A stretch of 6,447 nt of DNA from CAIVPM01 sp049242885 (GTDB lineage Bacteria; Bacteroidota; Bacteroidia; Chitinophagales; Chitinophagaceae), in contig JBMLOQ010000065.1 in NCBI GenBank assembly GCA_049242885.1, positions 1 to 6,447 of the forward strand. The letters run 5' to 3'. The notes under the pieces were generated by a model. That model was not told the origin of the DNA. It did not search any database and saw nothing but the letters and a program-made list of their open reading frames with translations. Shown here one piece after another: positions 5,660-6,447 of this stretch (within the stretch, counting starts at the first letter, position 1; each line of letters begins with the position of its first letter). The position numbers and the translations under genes are program-made.

Positions 5660-6391
5660 TTATTCAATCTCAACACTTAGAAAATTTCTTATAACCACAC
5701 TAGCACAAGTAGCACCAAAAACTGCTGGCAAATAAGAAATTGTTCCATAAGCCGATTTTTTAAAATTGCTTCCATCGGTAAGCATCAAACTTTCTTTATT
5801 TGGCAATTCAGTAGAAAAAACCACTTGCAAACCTTTGGTAATTCCATGACGTTTTTTAAGCATTTTACGTATTTGTTGTGCAAAAGGACAAGTATGAGAT
5901 TTGCTAATATCAACCACTTTAAGCTTTGTAGGATCTAGCTTTGCACCTGCACCCATACTACTTACAATTGGAATTTTTGAATGAAAAGCTTGAGATATAA
6001 AAGTAAGTTTTGGTGTAATACTATCAATTGCATCAATAATATAATCTGGTTTCAATGCCACTAAGTTTTCTACCATTGTGGGGTTTACAAACTCTTTAAT
6101 TACGTTAATTTCCAATTCGGGATTTATGGCAATTAAACGTTCTTCCATAATGGAGGCTTTGCTAATGCCATGATTGGTTGCCAAAGCTGGCAATTGCCTG
6201 TTTCTATTACTAGGATCTACCACATCACCATCTACAATAGTAACTTTGCCTATACCAGCACGTACAATAAATTCTGCAGCAAAACTACCAACACCTCCAA
6301 GCCCTACAATCATTACATGTTTAGTGGTTAAAAGCTGTACATTTTCTTCTCCAATTAATAAACTTGTTCTTGATAACCAAGATGTATCCAT
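5660..6391 (-). CDS. tcdA: tRNA threonylcarbamoyladenosine dehydratase (TcdA/CsdL), E1-like
   Basis: The 243-residue protein is an E1/MoeB/ThiF-like ATP-dependent enzyme. The closest match by eye is TcdA, which dehydrates t6A at position 37 of ANN-decoding tRNAs to the cyclic form ct6A. Visible features are the nucleotide-binding VGLGGVGS at 29-36, the acidic pair Asp54/Asp56 in VDGDVVDPSN, the arginines of NRNRQLPA at 62-69, Lys78, and INPE at 89-92. DAIDSITPKL at 120-129 and the SMGAGAKLDPTKLKVVDISK block at 145-164 are characteristic of TcdA rather than of ThiF or MoeB. There are no paired CxxC zinc sites of the MoeB type. The length is near the family's roughly 240-270 residues. The ATG at 6391 places the usual R-x-x-x-LIGEE start near residue 8. 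It is cytoplasmic and probably shares a transcript with the downstream beta-barrel gene, without an obvious functional tie. Confidence 0.93.
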   Translation of the reverse strand: MDTSWLSRTSLLIGEENVQLLTTKHVMIVGLGGVGSFAAEFIVRAGIGKVTIVDGDVVDPSNRNRQLPALATNHGISKASIMEERLIAINPELEINVIKEFVNPTMVENLVALKPDYIIDAIDSITPKLTFISQAFHSKIPIVSSMGAGAKLDPTKLKVVDISKSHTCPFAQQIRKMLKKRHGITKGLQVVFSTELPNKESLMLTDGSNFKKSAYGTISYLPAVFGATCASVVIRNFLSVEIE

Positions 6392-6400
6392 ATTTATTTT

Positions 6401-6434
6401 TGATTGATTGATTTGATGATTGGTTGATTGATGA
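6401..6434. repeat. Imperfect TGAT/GATT simple repeat upstream of tcdA
   Basis: The stretch consists of TGATTGATTGAT, then TTGATGATTGG, then TTGATTGATGA, an imperfect tetranucleotide repeat directly in the tcdA leader. On the minus strand it reads as an A- and C-rich AATC series just before the start codon. The copies are few and interrupted, so length variation is possible but not indicated. The tcdA promoter is not recognisable before the right edge of the window. Confidence 0.5.
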
Positions 6435-6447
6435 ATTTACTAATTAT

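Noticed and set aside
5593..5676. Longer start (GTG at 5676) for the beta-barrel protein
   Set aside because: It would put 28 mostly charged residues before a clear signal peptide and overlap the end of tcdA; the ATG at 5592 is far more likely.

Overview
The window looks like an ordinary chromosomal segment of an AT-rich member of the Bacteroidota. This rests on three things: several copies of the Bacteroidota-type -7 promoter element TAnnTTTG, A-rich leaders without a clear Shine-Dalgarno sequence, and the overall character of the proteins. A more exact placement (for example Chitinophagales or Flavobacteriales) would be a guess. All coding space is accounted for by seven genes, with no mobile element, CRISPR array, tRNA or rRNA. 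I found no evidence of an undescribed biological system.

Layout. Positions 1-821 hold three minus-strand genes. In transcription order they are rplU (ribosomal protein bL21), rpmA (bL27), and the start of an Ala/Lys/Pro-rich, histone-H1-like basic protein that runs off the left edge. A 195-bp divergent promoter region (822-1016) separates them from a plus-strand pair. That pair is a glycosylasparaginase-type N-terminal nucleophile hydrolase (1017-2027) and cutC (2027-2713), joined by a one-base TAATG overlap. A hairpin terminator overlapping the end of cutC (about 2691-2729) lies between the converging cutC and htpG.

From 2749 to 6391 everything is on the minus strand. In transcription order the genes are tcdA (tRNA t6A dehydratase, 5660-6391), an unclassified small outer-membrane beta-barrel protein (4732-5592), a strong hairpin terminator (4643-4683), and htpG (Hsp90, 2749-4596).

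Functionally the window mixes housekeeping (ribosome assembly, tRNA modification, chaperone) with a small catabolic pair. In that pair an exported amidohydrolase would cleave GlcNAc-Asn or related amides, and its partner is a TIM-barrel protein of the CutC family. The most useful second looks are the coupling of cutC to a glycosylasparaginase, the tandem -7 elements that may give a leaderless transcript, the repeat-built basic protein at the left edge, and the unassigned beta-barrel protein.
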